Of a stretch of 64,000 nucleotides of DNA, positions 38,546 to 47,742 are shown piece by piece. A program made the translations under genes and the position numbers. Below the pieces are notes generated by a model, which was given only the letters and a program-made list of their open reading frames with translations, searched no databases and was not told the origin of the DNA. The stretch lies in NCBI RefSeq assembly GCF_002982075.1, contig NZ_PUEJ01000004.1, forward strand, positions 248,001-312,000, read 5' to 3'. This DNA is from Labrys okinawensis. Its GTDB lineage: Bacteria > Pseudomonadota > Alphaproteobacteria > Rhizobiales > Labraceae. The first letter of the stretch is position 1, and every line of letters starts with the position of its first letter.

Positions 38546-39454
38546 TCAACATTTCTTGTCGTTCGTACGCCCGCCCGGATCCGATACGGCCGGGCTGATG
38601 CCGTTCCAGACGACGGCCAAATGCAAGGCGACGAGCAAGTCGATCATCTCGCGGAATTGCGGGCGAATCTCGATAATTCGTCCTGCCCCGGCGTGCTGGA
38701 CGATCAGACCCTTGTCCTGCAGCTGACGCATGATGCGATGGATCTGAATGCGGGGGATAGCGAGTTCGCGCGAAACCCAGCCATAGTTGAAATTCACAGA
38801 GTCTTCCGACCGCGGATCCTCAATTTTGTCGGCGAGCATCAGGAAAAGGGTCACCTCATATCCGCCAGCCATATCGAGGATCGTCTCCATTTCTGGCGTG
38901 AAGATCGAGATGTAGCGAAAGTCGACGATGCATCGATAGGAATAGTCGATGACATCCCGAAGCAGGCGATCATCGTTGTAGAGGTCGGAAAGCAAGGTTG
39001 GATTGTCCATAAGCAGCGATATCGGAATGAAAAAGTTCCGGTAAACGCCCTTGGCTTTCTCGATCGCTTTGGCGGTGGCTTCGTATCGGAGGTTACGGCG
39101 ATCCTGATGATTGACGACCTTCCTCAGATATCCCCCGAGCTGAAGCAGCCGCAGGAAGGCGATGGTTCTGGCGCGGCCGGCAATATCGGCGCGTTCGGCA
39201 AAGGCCAGGGCGCCCGGCAGTGTGATCCCCTTCTCATCCGCTGACGTACCAAACGCAAAATGGCTTCGCAGCAGATAGAGGGACAGCAAATGCCGCACTT
39301 TCTCGGTTGCGAAATGCGAGAGAAAGAAATTACTGCCCATCATCGAGCAGTAACGTTTCGCGAACATCCGAAACGCCGCTCGAAAATTATAATGATTCAT
39401 CAATAATTTAGCAGTTTCCATCACTTCATGGGAGAGACGACCGAACACATACAT
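38546..39454 (-). CDS. Putative transcriptional regulator with two winged-helix segments
   Basis: 302 residues. A MarR-like winged helix is suggested at about residues 95-150 (TIAFLRLLQLGGYLRKVVNH then DRRNLRYEATAKAIEKAK) and a second at about 220-280 (VSRELAIPRIQIHRIMRQLQ, DKGLIVQHAGAGRIIEIRP). The middle is helical. The gene is less GC-rich than neighbours and its N-terminus is unlike known families I can name, so it may be acquired. It is followed by a small gene on the same strand and preceded by the autotransporter operon region. Role as regulator of the autotransporter is only a guess. Confidence 0.65.
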   Translation of the reverse strand: MYVFGRLSHEVMETAKLLMNHYNFRAAFRMFAKRYCSMMGSNFFLSHFATEKVRHLLSLYLLRSHFAFGTSADEKGITLPGALAFAERADIAGRARTIAFLRLLQLGGYLRKVVNHQDRRNLRYEATAKAIEKAKGVYRNFFIPISLLMDNPTLLSDLYNDDRLLRDVIDYSYRCIVDFRYISIFTPEMETILDMAGGYEVTLFLMLADKIEDPRSEDSVNFNYGWVSRELAIPRIQIHRIMRQLQDKGLIVQHAGAGRIIEIRPQFREMIDLLVALHLAVVWNGISPAVSDPGGRTNDKKC

Positions 39455-39650
39455 GCAATAGACCCGTTCCGCGTCAGGCTTTCTTCAAGAAAAATCAGCG
39501 AGCTTTTTCATTGCTGAAAAAACCAAATCGACGCTTCCAAAATTCGGGGCAAGGGCCCGTGACGCCGTACAGGCCAAAGGCGGCTCGCTCCCACGGTGCT
39601 GAGGCATCGCCACCTGTCCGGCAAGGCAGAGTCACCGGAGGAAAAGGCGT

Positions 39651-39681
39651 TGGAGCAAATTCGCGTTCACGCCTGGACGCG
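39651..39681. repeat. Partial copy of repeat family A
   Basis: About 27 of 31 bases match the right-hand hairpin of the 104-bp elements at 31597 and 48743 (GAGCAAAT..GCGTTCACGC). The left half of the element is missing. Confidence 0.5.
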
Positions 39682-39684
39682 ATC

Positions 39685-39712
39685 GGGGCGGCACCATGGG
39701 TGGTGCCGCCCC
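39685..39712 (-). terminator. Perfect hairpin just after the autotransporter gene
   Basis: GGGGCGGCACCA at 39685-39696 and TGGTGCCGCCCC at 39701-39712 form a 12-base stem with loop TGGG, starting six bases after the autotransporter stop codon. No T-run follows on that strand. Confidence 0.55.
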
Positions 39713-39718
39713 GCCCCG

Positions 39719-42700
39719 TCACCAGCGATAGCGCAGGCCGGCCGTGCCCTTGAGGGTGTAGTTGTCGCCGCCTTTGCCGGAGAGGGCCATGGCATAGCTG
39801 GCCTCGCCATAGGCGCTCCAGTTCTTGTTCCAGCCATAGGTGGCGCCGGCGCCGATTTCGCCCCACAGGCGGCGGTTGCTCTGCACCAGCGAAGTGCCGG
39901 ACACCTTCACGCTCCTGCCCTTCAGGAACTCGTAGGTCAGGTTGGCGATACCGTAGAATTGCAGACGCGCCGTCTGGCCATCGGCATCCGCCCAGCTCGA
40001 CAGGTGCTCCACCCTGAGGCCGGCGCGGCCCTGCAGGCTGTCGCCTCGGCCGAGCGCGATGCGGTTGCCCAGATTGTCGGTGAAGCTGGAGAAGTCGACA
40101 TGGGTCCAGGCAAGCTGTGCCTGCGGCACCACTGCCCAGCCGGAGCCGAGTTCGTAGCGCTTGCCCACCTCCAGGCTCGCCGCGCTCGACCAGCCCTGGT
40201 TGCGGCCGTTCTTGTTCGACAGGCTGGAATCATACCAGGTGAACTGGCCGATGGCATCGGCGTAGAGGCCGTCATGGCCGAGCCAGGTCAGGTTGGCGCC
40301 GATGCCGTAGCCCTGCGTGGTGATCCTGCCCTTGGCCCTGATAGCGCCGGTGACGGGATCGTTGCTCACATCGATGCGGGCCGTCGAGGTGCCGATGGTC
40401 GCATAGGCGCCGATGGTGAGGTCGCCCGCCGCGGTTTCCTTCGCCACGCCCTCATAGCCGGCCTGCAGGAAGCCGATGCTCTGGTCGTAGGCCGAGCCCT
40501 TGCTGGGGGCGAAGGAGGAATATTGCCCCCCCATCCGGCCCCAGGCGCCCTGGCCGATCAGCACCGGCCCACCCCTGGCATAGGACGTGGTTCCGGAAGC
40601 CGGCGAGTCGGCAGCGAAACGCGGCGCACCTTCGGGCCAGATGCGGTTGCCCGTGCGCTGCTGCAGGGTACCGAGCGTCGCCTGCGCGAAGGTCGAGAGC
40701 ACATCCGCATAAGGCAGGGCCGTCTGGCTGTTGGGCGACAATTTGCCGGTCGAACGCAGATACCAGTTCTGGCTGCCGGTATGATCGCCGACACCGCCGA
40801 GATAAAGATTATAGTCATAGGCACCCGCAGCGACGGCGGCGTCGAGGCTGAAGGCGCCTGCCTCAGAGGTGCCGCCGACCTGGATGATCTCGATACCGTC
40901 GGCGGTCGTCGCCGCGCCGGGGCCGCCGACGTTATGGATCGTGAGCGTCGTCGTCCCCGAGACATCGCCGTTGACGATCAGCTTGTCCGTGGGGGAATTG
41001 TCCGAGGCGAGATAGGTGTTCATTATCAGCCTGCTGACACCAGGGCCGTCGCCGACATAGTCGCCGGTTACCGTCAGCGTGGTGCCGGGCGGGCCGCCTT
41101 TGAGATTGGTGGCGACCGTGCCGGCATTGGTGAGCGACTTCACGGTCTGGTTGAAGCCGCCGGCATCGAGGGTGCCGGCGGTGACTTTGACGTCGGAATT
41201 GGGGCTGAAAGCGTTGGCGGCGCCCGCCTGCAGCATGCCGGCCGAGACGGTGGTCAGGCCATAATAGGTGCTCTGCCCCATCAGGACGGTGGTGCCGCTA
41301 TTCATCTGGTTGACGGCGAGCTTGTAATCCGGCGAGGCGCTGGTCATCGCCGGCGTGAAGGTGATGTCGTCGGTGTGGTTGAAGTTGACCGTCGCCCCGG
41401 TCTGCGAATAGCTGGTGACCTGGCCGGCCGTCAGGTTCCCGGCGAGGCCGCCCGTGCCGATATTGATGGTGCCGGTGCCGTTGGGCGAGAACCCCCCGCC
41501 GACGCCGACCGTGCCCGTGACGGAGGCCGTGCCGCCCTCTGTGAGGTTGACGACGCCGGTGGCGCCGCTATTGCCGACCGACATGTCGCCGGTCACCGCC
41601 AGGGACGACCCCGCGCCGGTGACGGTTACGGTGCCGTCGGAGCCGTCGAAGCGGGCGATCGTGGTGGTGCCGCTGGTGACCTTGGCGCCGTTATCGACCG
41701 TCAGGCTGGCCTTGCCATTTTCGGCGACGACGAGCGTTCCCGTATTCTCCCAGCTCGAGCCCGCGCCGGTGACCTTGACGGTGCCGCTGGACGTGATGCC
41801 TGCATTGGTATCGACCATCTGCGCAATCGTCGCCGATGCGGTCTTGAGCTTGGCGCCATCCTCGACCGTGAGGCTCGCCGTGCCCAGGCGCCCGACGATC
41901 AGCTCGCCGGTCGTCGTCCAGCTCGAACCCCCTCCGCTCACTGTGGCGGTGGTGTTGGAGCCCCCGTAATAGCTCAGATGCGTGATGCCGCTCTCGATCG
42001 CACCGCCCGCCGTCACGTCGACGGTGGTGGTGCCATACAAGATGGAGAGTTGGTTCGAAGCCACCAGCTTGGAGCCGGCGCCGGTGACGTTGATCGCGCT
42101 CGGCCCGTAGCCATTGGAGCAATTGACACAAAGGTAGCCGGTTTGGACCTGGCCGCCATCTTCAAGGTTCAGCGTGCTCGATTCCACCGTCAGGCCGCTG
42201 GTGGCGGTCCATTTGGAACCGGCGCCGGTAATGGTCGCGATCGAGGGCGTACCGCTGTAACCGATCGAGCCGGACGTGGTGTTGACCTGGCCGCCGTCTT
42301 CGATGAGGAGCGATGCTTGGCCACCGACCGGAATACCGATGCCATTGTAGGACGATCCGCCGACATTCATGCCGTAAGAGCTCCAAGCCGAGCCGGCACC
42401 GGTCACGACCATGGACGAACCGTTGGCGCTGCCGGCATAGGCGATCGTGGCGAAGTCGGAACTCGAAGCCTTGGCGCCATCCTCGATGCGCAGGGAGCCC
42501 TGGCCGGCATAGCCGACGAACAGATAGCTACCGGCGTCGAATGTCGAGCCGCTCCCCGTCACTACCACCGAACCGTTCGAGCCGGCCTGCTGGCCTATGG
42601 TCGTCTGGGCAGGGGTGCTCGGCGAATTGGCATTGGTGACGCTGCCGCCATTCTCAATCCTCAGCGCCCCTGTGCCGGCGCCGCCGATCACCATCGTGAC

Positions 42701-43273
42701 GTTCGATGTCAGGCTGGATCCGGCTCCCGACACGGTTGCGTTTCCGGTCGAGCCCGCGGCATTGCCGATGATGACGGCGCCGCCAACGGCCTTGCCGCCG
42801 GCATCGACATCGAGAGTGCCGTTGCCGGCTCCGCCGACCACGAGCGAGCCGGTCGACGTCAGGGTGGAGCCCGCTCCGGTAACGGTGGCGATTCCCGTCG
42901 AGTTTGCGAGCTGGCCGATGACGGTCGAGCTGGCCTTGGTCTGGCCGCCGCCGCTGAGGTTGAGATTGCCGGTCCCGGAACGGCCCACTGCCAAGACACC
43001 GTTCACGTTGACGGTGCCGCCGGCGAGGACGTTGACCGTTCCGGTATCGGGCATGCCAATGAAGAGATTGCCCACATTCCAAGGACTCGGTTGCGTGCCG
43101 GGAACATCCACGGTCTGGTTGTTCACCACCGCGTTCTGGGCATGCGCACCGTTCCAGGGAACGAGCGCAAGAAGGCAACTCGCGGCGCCTGCGGCTATTT
43201 TTGTCGGCTGATGCTTTTGTGCAGCACGAGATATTTTCTGAGAGCCGGAAGGCGTCTTGCGTTGTGTTGTCAT
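39719..43273 (-). CDS. Autotransporter adhesin (type Va secretion), repeat-rich passenger
   Basis: 1184 residues. A long signal region with GAASCLLALVPWNGAHAQNA is followed by a passenger of about 600 residues made of degenerate 50-residue units with the core xVTGAGSxWxxxGxLxVGxxGxGxLxxxxGG, the parallel beta-helix pattern. Next come one or two PATR-like repeats (TYYGLTTVSAGMLQAGAANA) and an autochaperone-like region (DKLIVNGDVSGTTTLTIHNV). The C-terminal 260 residues form the outer-membrane barrel and end in LRYRW, an aromatic terminus as expected. The ATG at 43273 is used; a GTG at 43309 lies within a possible operator. Likely a surface adhesin or biofilm protein; no toxin or protease motif seen. 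Confidence 0.92.
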   Translation of the reverse strand: MTTQRKTPSGSQKISRAAQKHQPTKIAAGAASCLLALVPWNGAHAQNAVVNNQTVDVPGTQPSPWNVGNLFIGMPDTGTVNVLAGGTVNVNGVLAVGRSGTGNLNLSGGGQTKASSTVIGQLANSTGIATVTGAGSTLTSTGSLVVGGAGNGTLDVDAGGKAVGGAVIIGNAAGSTGNATVSGAGSSLTSNVTMVIGGAGTGALRIENGGSVTNANSPSTPAQTTIGQQAGSNGSVVVTGSGSTFDAGSYLFVGYAGQGSLRIEDGAKASSSDFATIAYAGSANGSSMVVTGAGSAWSSYGMNVGGSSYNGIGIPVGGQASLLIEDGGQVNTTSGSIGYSGTPSIATITGAGSKWTATSGLTVESSTLNLEDGGQVQTGYLCVNCSNGYGPSAINVTGAGSKLVASNQLSILYGTTTVDVTAGGAIESGITHLSYYGGSNTTATVSGGGSSWTTTGELIVGRLGTASLTVEDGAKLKTASATIAQMVDTNAGITSSGTVKVTGAGSSWENTGTLVVAENGKASLTVDNGAKVTSGTTTIARFDGSDGTVTVTGAGSSLAVTGDMSVGNSGATGVVNLTEGGTASVTGTVGVGGGFSPNGTGTINIGTGGLAGNLTAGQVTSYSQTGATVNFNHTDDITFTPAMTSASPDYKLAVNQMNSGTTVLMGQSTYYGLTTVSAGMLQAGAANAFSPNSDVKVTAGTLDAGGFNQTVKSLTNAGTVATNLKGGPPGTTLTVTGDYVGDGPGVSRLIMNTYLASDNSPTDKLIVNGDVSGTTTLTIHNVGGPGAATTADGIEIIQVGGTSEAGAFSLDAAVAAGAYDYNLYLGGVGDHTGSQNWYLRSTGKLSPNSQTALPYADVLSTFAQATLGTLQQRTGNRIWPEGAPRFAADSPASGTTSYARGGPVLIGQGAWGRMGGQYSSFAPSKGSAYDQSIGFLQAGYEGVAKETAAGDLTIGAYATIGTSTARIDVSNDPVTGAIRAKGRITTQGYGIGANLTWLGHDGLYADAIGQFTWYDSSLSNKNGRNQGWSSAASLEVGKRYELGSGWAVVPQAQLAWTHVDFSSFTDNLGNRIALGRGDSLQGRAGLRVEHLSSWADADGQTARLQFYGIANLTYEFLKGRSVKVSGTSLVQSNRRLWGEIGAGATYGWNKNWSAYGEASYAMALSGKGGDNYTLKGTAGLRYRW

Positions 43274-43295
43274 TTTGCCGTGATTTGACCGGTTG

Positions 43296-43350
43296 GTGCG
43301 AAAGCGCACATATCGAGGCCATTGAGCCGCGTGTATGTGCTATTTCGCAC
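43296..43350. promoter_or_regulatory. Pair of palindromic sites upstream of the autotransporter
   Basis: GTGCGAAAGCGCAC (43296-43309) and GTGCTATTTCGCAC (43337-43350) are near-palindromes that are each other's inverse at 12 of 14 bases (the second read backwards is GTGCGAAATAGCAC). Their centres are 41 bases apart, about four helical turns, a spacing typical of cooperatively bound repressors. Seen directly; function inferred. Confidence 0.45.
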
Positions 43351-43937
43351 ACGCCATAGTTGTGGGTGATCGACTCAAGCGACGACACTTCGTCCCGACG
43401 CACAAGTCAGTCGAAAGCAAATTCTCTATTTTTCTTGAATTACTCTAGGTTACTTTTAGAAAATGCCGAAATTATTATGTAATTTATAGCGCTATGCCGT
43501 ATGGAGAACCTTCTGTCAATCAAGCTTTGGATGTCATCGATTTTGTACAAACGCCACAAGCAAGTGATGCATTCATGCAACAGTGTCGCAGTGTTACTAA
43601 TTTGATGAAAATGTCCTCCATTACTGCAGCAGAGAACAGGTAAAGCAAAGAAGCCATAGCCGTTTCCAAGGAACACAGTCCGCGCGCAAAGTGTGTATCG
43701 GCTTGATCCGAAAGGGCTGAACTTTATCGGTCGCCCCCCTGCCGGCGCCCGGGACGGTTGACCATTTCCGGCTTGCAGGGCGGCGACAGTGCAATAGGAT
43801 ATCTTCCTGCCGTCACCGGAGCAGAATACGATTTCTTCGAATCGCACTTTGTCTCCGCTTCTTTGTCTTGACGCATTTTCTCAATTGAAAAGGCCGTCAA
43901 CTTTTCTGGAAAATGTTTATCGGGAGAAAGCGCTGCC
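43351..43937. other. Intergenic region, AT-rich part and repeat B copy
   Basis: No convincing gene. From 43410 to 43640 the DNA is clearly AT-richer than the genome, and probably contains the autotransporter promoter. The last 120 bases include the diverged copy of repeat family B, reaching nearly to the SDR start. Confidence 0.5.
43821..43914. repeat. Dispersed repeat family B, diverged copy 2
   Basis: Shares block order with 31711-31817: CGATTTC..CGAATCGCACTTTGTCTC, CTTTGTCTTGACGCATTTTC, AATTGAAAAG, GTCAACTTTTCTGGAAAA. It lacks the terminal AGCGTT/AACGCT of copy 1. Confidence 0.55.
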
Positions 43938-44690
43938 ATGGCCCTCTACGCCGATCGCTTCAAAGGCCGAAGTGCCGTCATCACCGGCGGGGCCTCCGGT
44001 ATCGGTCTCGCCAGCGCCAGGCGCATTGCCGCCGAGGGTGGCCGGATCATGATCTGGGACGTCGATGCCACGCGTATCGACGCGGCGAAGGCGCAAATCG
44101 GCTCCGGTACGTTCGGCCTGGTGGTCGACGTCACCAATCCGGAAGCGGTCGAGGCCGCCGCAAAGACCTCCGAGCGCCATCTCGGCCAGATCGACGCCCT
44201 CATCTGCTCGGCCGGCGTCGCCGGCCGCAACGCGCCGGTGATCGACTATCCGATCGACGAATGGAAGCGCATCTTCGAGATCAATGTGAACGGGCTGTTC
44301 TATGCCAACCGCTTCATCGCAGCGATGATGAAGAAGCGCGGCTACGGCCGCATCGTCAACCTGGCCTCGATCGCCGGCAAGGAAGGCAATCCCACGGCTT
44401 CCGCCTATTCGGCATCGAAGGCGGCGGTGATCGGTTTCACCAAGGCGCTCGGCAAGGAGCTGGCGAAGAGCGGCGTCACCGCCAATGTCATCGCACCCGC
44501 CACGATCGACACTCCCATCCTCAGGCAGGTGGCGCAGGCCCATATCGACTATATGCTGTCCAAGATCCCGATGGGCCGCTTCGGCCGGGTCGACGAAGTC
44601 ACCGCCATGATCGCCTGGCTCGCCAGCGAAGAGTGCTCCTTCGCCACCGGCGCGGTCTTCGATGCTTCGGGTGGCCGCGCCACCTATTGA
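43938..44690 (+). CDS. SDR family oxidoreductase, FabG-like
   Basis: 250 residues of the classical short-chain dehydrogenase family. TGGASGIGLASARR binds the cofactor, the CSAGVAG segment replaces NNAG, and the active site is in NLASIAGKEGN and YSASKAAVIGFTKAL. The C-terminal FATGAVFDASGGRATY is typical. The aspartate in IWDVDATRI favours NAD(H). The ATG has GGGAGAAAGCGCTGCC upstream. Probably acts on a sugar acid, alcohol or 3-oxoacyl substrate. Confidence 0.93.
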   Translation: MALYADRFKGRSAVITGGASGIGLASARRIAAEGGRIMIWDVDATRIDAAKAQIGSGTFGLVVDVTNPEAVEAAAKTSERHLGQIDALICSAGVAGRNAPVIDYPIDEWKRIFEINVNGLFYANRFIAAMMKKRGYGRIVNLASIAGKEGNPTASAYSASKAAVIGFTKALGKELAKSGVTANVIAPATIDTPILRQVAQAHIDYMLSKIPMGRFGRVDEVTAMIAWLASEECSFATGAVFDASGGRATY

Positions 44691-44702
44691 TCCGTCACTG
44701 CC

Positions 44703-45317
44703 TCAGCGCCAGCGATAGTTGAAGCTCACGCTGATTCGCTCTTCGTCCGCCTGGTTGACCGGTACTTCGTGCCGCAGCCAGCTCTCCCACAGCAACACGG
44801 TGCCGGCCTGCGGCGCCTCATAGATGAAGGGCCGCTGCTCCCTGGCCGCCTTGGCCTTGCGCGGCGGCGCCGCCATCATCAGGCCGAGCCGCGGATCCTC
44901 GAGCTTGAGCGCACTGGAGCCCTTCGGCGTGGCGACATAATAGGTGCCTGATATCACCGAGCGCGGATGGATGTGCGAGGTATGCACGCCCCCTTCCGGC
45001 AGCACATTGACCCAGATGTCGTCGAGCTTGAGCTTGTCGCGGCCGAGATCGAGCTCGAGCTCCCTGGCAAAGGCGGCAACATGACCGTCGAGCACCTTCA
45101 CCAGTTTCTTGATGGCCGGGAAACGCCAGGGTAGATCGTTCAGCGACGCGTAGGAGGTGTAGCCGGGATAACCGTGCTTGAGGCACCAGGCCTGCCCGGC
45201 CTCGTCATCCTCGGCAAGCGAGCGGCAGGTCGCGTCGATCTCGGCGAGCGGCGCCTGCGCCTCGTCTAGTTCGGCGCGATAGAGCTTGGTGACGAAAAGG
45301 GTCTTGATCTCAGCCAT
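44703..45317 (-). CDS. Putative 2-oxoglutarate/Fe(II)-dependent oxygenase (TIGR02466-like)
   Basis: 204 residues. The iron-binding facial triad seems to be in GGVHTSHIHPRSVISGTYYV and the distal WLRHEVPV, with the C-terminal ISVSFNYRW carrying the 2-oxoglutarate arginine. The pattern is that of a conserved family of putative 2OG-Fe(II) oxygenases. The ATG at 45317 gives MAEIKTLFVTKLYRAELDEA, a typical opening; an in-frame ATG lies at 45353. It converges with the SDR gene (12 bases between stops). Substrate unknown. Confidence 0.8.
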   Translation of the reverse strand: MAEIKTLFVTKLYRAELDEAQAPLAEIDATCRSLAEDDEAGQAWCLKHGYPGYTSYASLNDLPWRFPAIKKLVKVLDGHVAAFARELELDLGRDKLKLDDIWVNVLPEGGVHTSHIHPRSVISGTYYVATPKGSSALKLEDPRLGLMMAAPPRKAKAAREQRPFIYEAPQAGTVLLWESWLRHEVPVNQADEERISVSFNYRWR

Positions 45318-45431
45318 GGCGAGGAAGTGGCCGGGCAAGGGCTCGCCTGTCAAGCCGCTTGTCGCTTCGTCTCGAATTCGGCTGCGAGAGCTCGAACCCG
45401 ACGACCTGCCGCAATGCCAAAACCCCTCCCC

Positions 45432-45677
45432 CTATCGCTGCCAGAAAGGCTTGGCGATCTCCGCCTCGACCTGCCATTTCTTCATGCCGATGTCGTCGAC
45501 CAGATGAGGATTGGCTTTCGCCATTTCCTCCAGCTGCCTGCGGAAATAGATCCGCTGGCGCCAGATCGCGATCATTTTAGGCAGCGCCGTCAGGCTGCAG
45601 GGCCAGCGCGATGCTTCGCCCCTTCCCCGCCATGCCGGATTGTGGTCGGCCGTCCCAAAGATCGGTGTATCGTTCAT
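45432..45677 (-). CDS. DUF1127 domain protein, 81 residues
   Basis: The C-terminal part, RRQLEEMAKANPHLVDDIGM then EIAKPFWQR, is the DUF1127 signature (usually ending in AxPFWR), a tiny helix-turn pattern associated in related bacteria with phosphate/carbon adaptation and RNA-binding. The ATG is preceded by GGAGGTTGCC, a strong ribosome site. It is divergent from the CadC-like regulator with 117 bases between them. Longer readings of this frame are antisense to that gene. Confidence 0.85.
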   Translation of the reverse strand: MNDTPIFGTADHNPAWRGRGEASRWPCSLTALPKMIAIWRQRIYFRRQLEEMAKANPHLVDDIGMKKWQVEAEIAKPFWQR

Positions 45678-45794
45678 GGCAACCTCCATAGGTTTCAAGG
45701 TCCGAGAGGGTCCTCGACCTGATTGAGGCTGGATAGTGCAAGATACGGCCGGCGCCGTACTTAAGCTCTGCCAAATAGTTCTCAAAACTTCCAA

Positions 45795-47321
45795 ATGAGC
45801 TATAGAGTGCCGCCCATGCAGGGATCGCGCTTTGCCTTTGGCCCGTTCGTGCTTGATACAGGCGCGGGAACGCTTCTTCGGGACGATGCGCCCGTTGCCG
45901 CCGGTTATCGGGGGTTGAAGCTGCTTGCCGCGTTGATCGAAAAGCCCGGTGAGGTTCTGGGCAAGGCCGCGCTGATGGACGCGGCATGGCCCGGCATGGC
46001 CGTCGAGGAAGGCAACCTTACCGTCCAGATCGCACAATTGCGCAAGCTCCTCGGCCCCGCCCCCGACGGCGAGTGGATCGCCACGGTCCCGCGCATCGGG
46101 TATCGCTTCGCCGGCGCCGTCGAAAAGCTCGGTCGCGAGCAGCGAAAGCCTCTGCCTTTGCCCGGCAAGCCGTCGATCGCCGTGCTGCCCTTCGTGAATG
46201 TCAGCAACGACCCCGAACAGGAATCCTTCGCCGATGGCCTGACCGAAGACCTGATCACCGATCTGTCGGGGATCTCGGGTCTGTTCGTCATCGCCCGCAA
46301 CTCGGCCTTCGCCTACAAGGGCAAGGCGATGGACGTGCGCGGCATCGCGCAGGATCTCGGCGTGCGCTATCTGCTGGAGGGCAGCGCCAGGCGCGCCGCC
46401 GGACGCGTTCGCATCAATGCGCAACTGGTCGACGCGGTGAGCGGCGACCATCTGTGGGCCGAGCGCTTCGACCGCAGCCTGGACGACATCTTTGCCGTCC
46501 AGGACGAGGTCACCGGCAAGATCGTGGAAGCGCTGCTCGGCCGGCTGCGCACCCCGCCGCCCCGCACTCCGCCCCGGAATCGCGAGGCCTACGAGCTGTG
46601 CCTGCGCGCGCGCAGGCTGATGGATGATTCGCCGCAGGCGGCGCAGGAAGCCCATCTGATGCTCACACGCGCGGTTTCGCTCGCCCCCGACTACGCCGAG
46701 CCTTATCGCTGGCTTGCCATGAACCACTGGATGGGATGGGTGCATTCGGGCGGGCCGAGCGAAGCCTCCCGCAACACTGCCCTGGAGCTGGCGCGCAAGG
46801 CGGTCGCACTCGATCCCGGCGATGCCGGCTGCCGCTGGGTCCTGGCTTATCTGCTGGCCTATGACCGCAGCTTCGCCGAATCGGACGCGCAATTCGCCAA
46901 GGCGATCGAACTCGATCCGAATGAGGCCGACATCTGGGCGACTTTATCCGACATCTCGGTCCTGGCCGGCCGGGTCGAGGAAGGGCTCGAGCAGATCCGC
47001 AAGGCGTTTCGGCTGAACCCGTTTCCGGCAAGCTGGTACTATCTGACACTGGGCCAGGCACAATACGCGGCCGGCAATTACGAGGCCGCCGTCGAGACGC
47101 TGCGCAGGGACGAGACCTACCGTACCAGCTCACGCCGTTTCCTGGCAGCAAGCCTGGCTCAACTGGGCCGGCTCGACGAAGCCCGCGCCGAGGTCGATTT
47201 GTTCCTCGTCGGCAATCCGGATTTCACCCTGCGCCACTGGGCCGAGATGGAACCCTTCCGCGACGCCGCCACGCTTCGGCATTTCCTCGATGGCTGCCGC
47301 AAGGCAGGCCTTCCGGAGTGA
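45795..47321 (+). CDS. Transcriptional regulator, OmpR/CadC-type winged helix plus TPR region
   Basis: 508 residues. The winged helix is N-terminal (GKAALMDAAWPGMAVEEGNL, LRKLLGPAPDGEWIATVPRI, GYRFAGAVE). The next 130 residues match the region found in adenylate-cyclase-like and CadC-like proteins (PSIAVLPFVNVSNDPEQESF, ADGLTEDLITDLS, LWAERFDRSL). The rest is made of TPR units (AVALDPGDAGCRWVLAYLLA, FAKAIELDPNEADIWATLSD). No transmembrane segment is obvious, so it is probably cytoplasmic. An in-frame ATG at 45816 would shorten it by seven residues. Ligand unknown. Confidence 0.9.
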   Translation: MSYRVPPMQGSRFAFGPFVLDTGAGTLLRDDAPVAAGYRGLKLLAALIEKPGEVLGKAALMDAAWPGMAVEEGNLTVQIAQLRKLLGPAPDGEWIATVPRIGYRFAGAVEKLGREQRKPLPLPGKPSIAVLPFVNVSNDPEQESFADGLTEDLITDLSGISGLFVIARNSAFAYKGKAMDVRGIAQDLGVRYLLEGSARRAAGRVRINAQLVDAVSGDHLWAERFDRSLDDIFAVQDEVTGKIVEALLGRLRTPPPRTPPRNREAYELCLRARRLMDDSPQAAQEAHLMLTRAVSLAPDYAEPYRWLAMNHWMGWVHSGGPSEASRNTALELARKAVALDPGDAGCRWVLAYLLAYDRSFAESDAQFAKAIELDPNEADIWATLSDISVLAGRVEEGLEQIRKAFRLNPFPASWYYLTLGQAQYAAGNYEAAVETLRRDETYRTSSRRFLAASLAQLGRLDEARAEVDLFLVGNPDFTLRHWAEMEPFRDAATLRHFLDGCRKAGLPE

Positions 47322-47349
47322 AGGGCGGCGATTCGAGGAAAGCGCGGCC

Positions 47350-47742
47350 TCAGTCCTCGAAGCGCCCCTTGGCGTCACGGTCATGCTCATATCGTTTGGT
47401 GAGCGGAAATGGCGGCAGCCATGATTCGCGACGCACGGTCCAGCTTTCATAGGTCGGCATCAGCTGGTCGGGAGCATCGAGTGTGCCCAGATGCACTTCG
47501 ATTTCATCTCCACTGCGGGCGAAAACGGACGAGCCGCAGCGGGGACAGAAAAAGCGTCCGGCATAGTCGCGTGTCTCGCCGTCGATCGTCACCGCCTCCT
47601 GCGGGAACACGGCGGCTGCATAGAAGAGCGCCCCATGATGCTTGCGGCAATCAAGGCAGTGACATAGGCCAACCCGATATGGGCGCCCCGATGCCACGAG
47701 CCGGATATCGCCGCATAGGCAGCCGCCAGTGAATCGGTCCAT
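47350..47742 (-). CDS. GFA family protein (glutathione-dependent formaldehyde-activating-like)
   Basis: 130 residues. Zinc-binding cysteines are in the usual order: GGCLCGDIRL, LCHCLDCRKHHGA, FFCPRCGSSVF. The ATG at 47742 has GAGGAGG upstream. Members of the Gfa fold bind zinc and sometimes glutathione; most have no proven activity, so the name describes the family only. It converges on the CadC-like regulator, 28 bases between stops. Confidence 0.9.
   Translation of the reverse strand: MDRFTGGCLCGDIRLVASGRPYRVGLCHCLDCRKHHGALFYAAAVFPQEAVTIDGETRDYAGRFFCPRCGSSVFARSGDEIEVHLGTLDAPDQLMPTYESWTVRRESWLPPFPLTKRYEHDRDAKGRFED

Noticed and set aside
39596..43288. 1230-codon plus-strand frame opposite the autotransporter
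   Set aside because: The minus strand has signal peptide, repeats and barrel; the plus frame is the mirror of its Gly/Thr codons.
43440..43847. 135-codon minus-strand frame upstream of the SDR gene
   Set aside because: Crosses an AT-rich promoter-like region and part of a repeat; composition unlike neighbouring genes.
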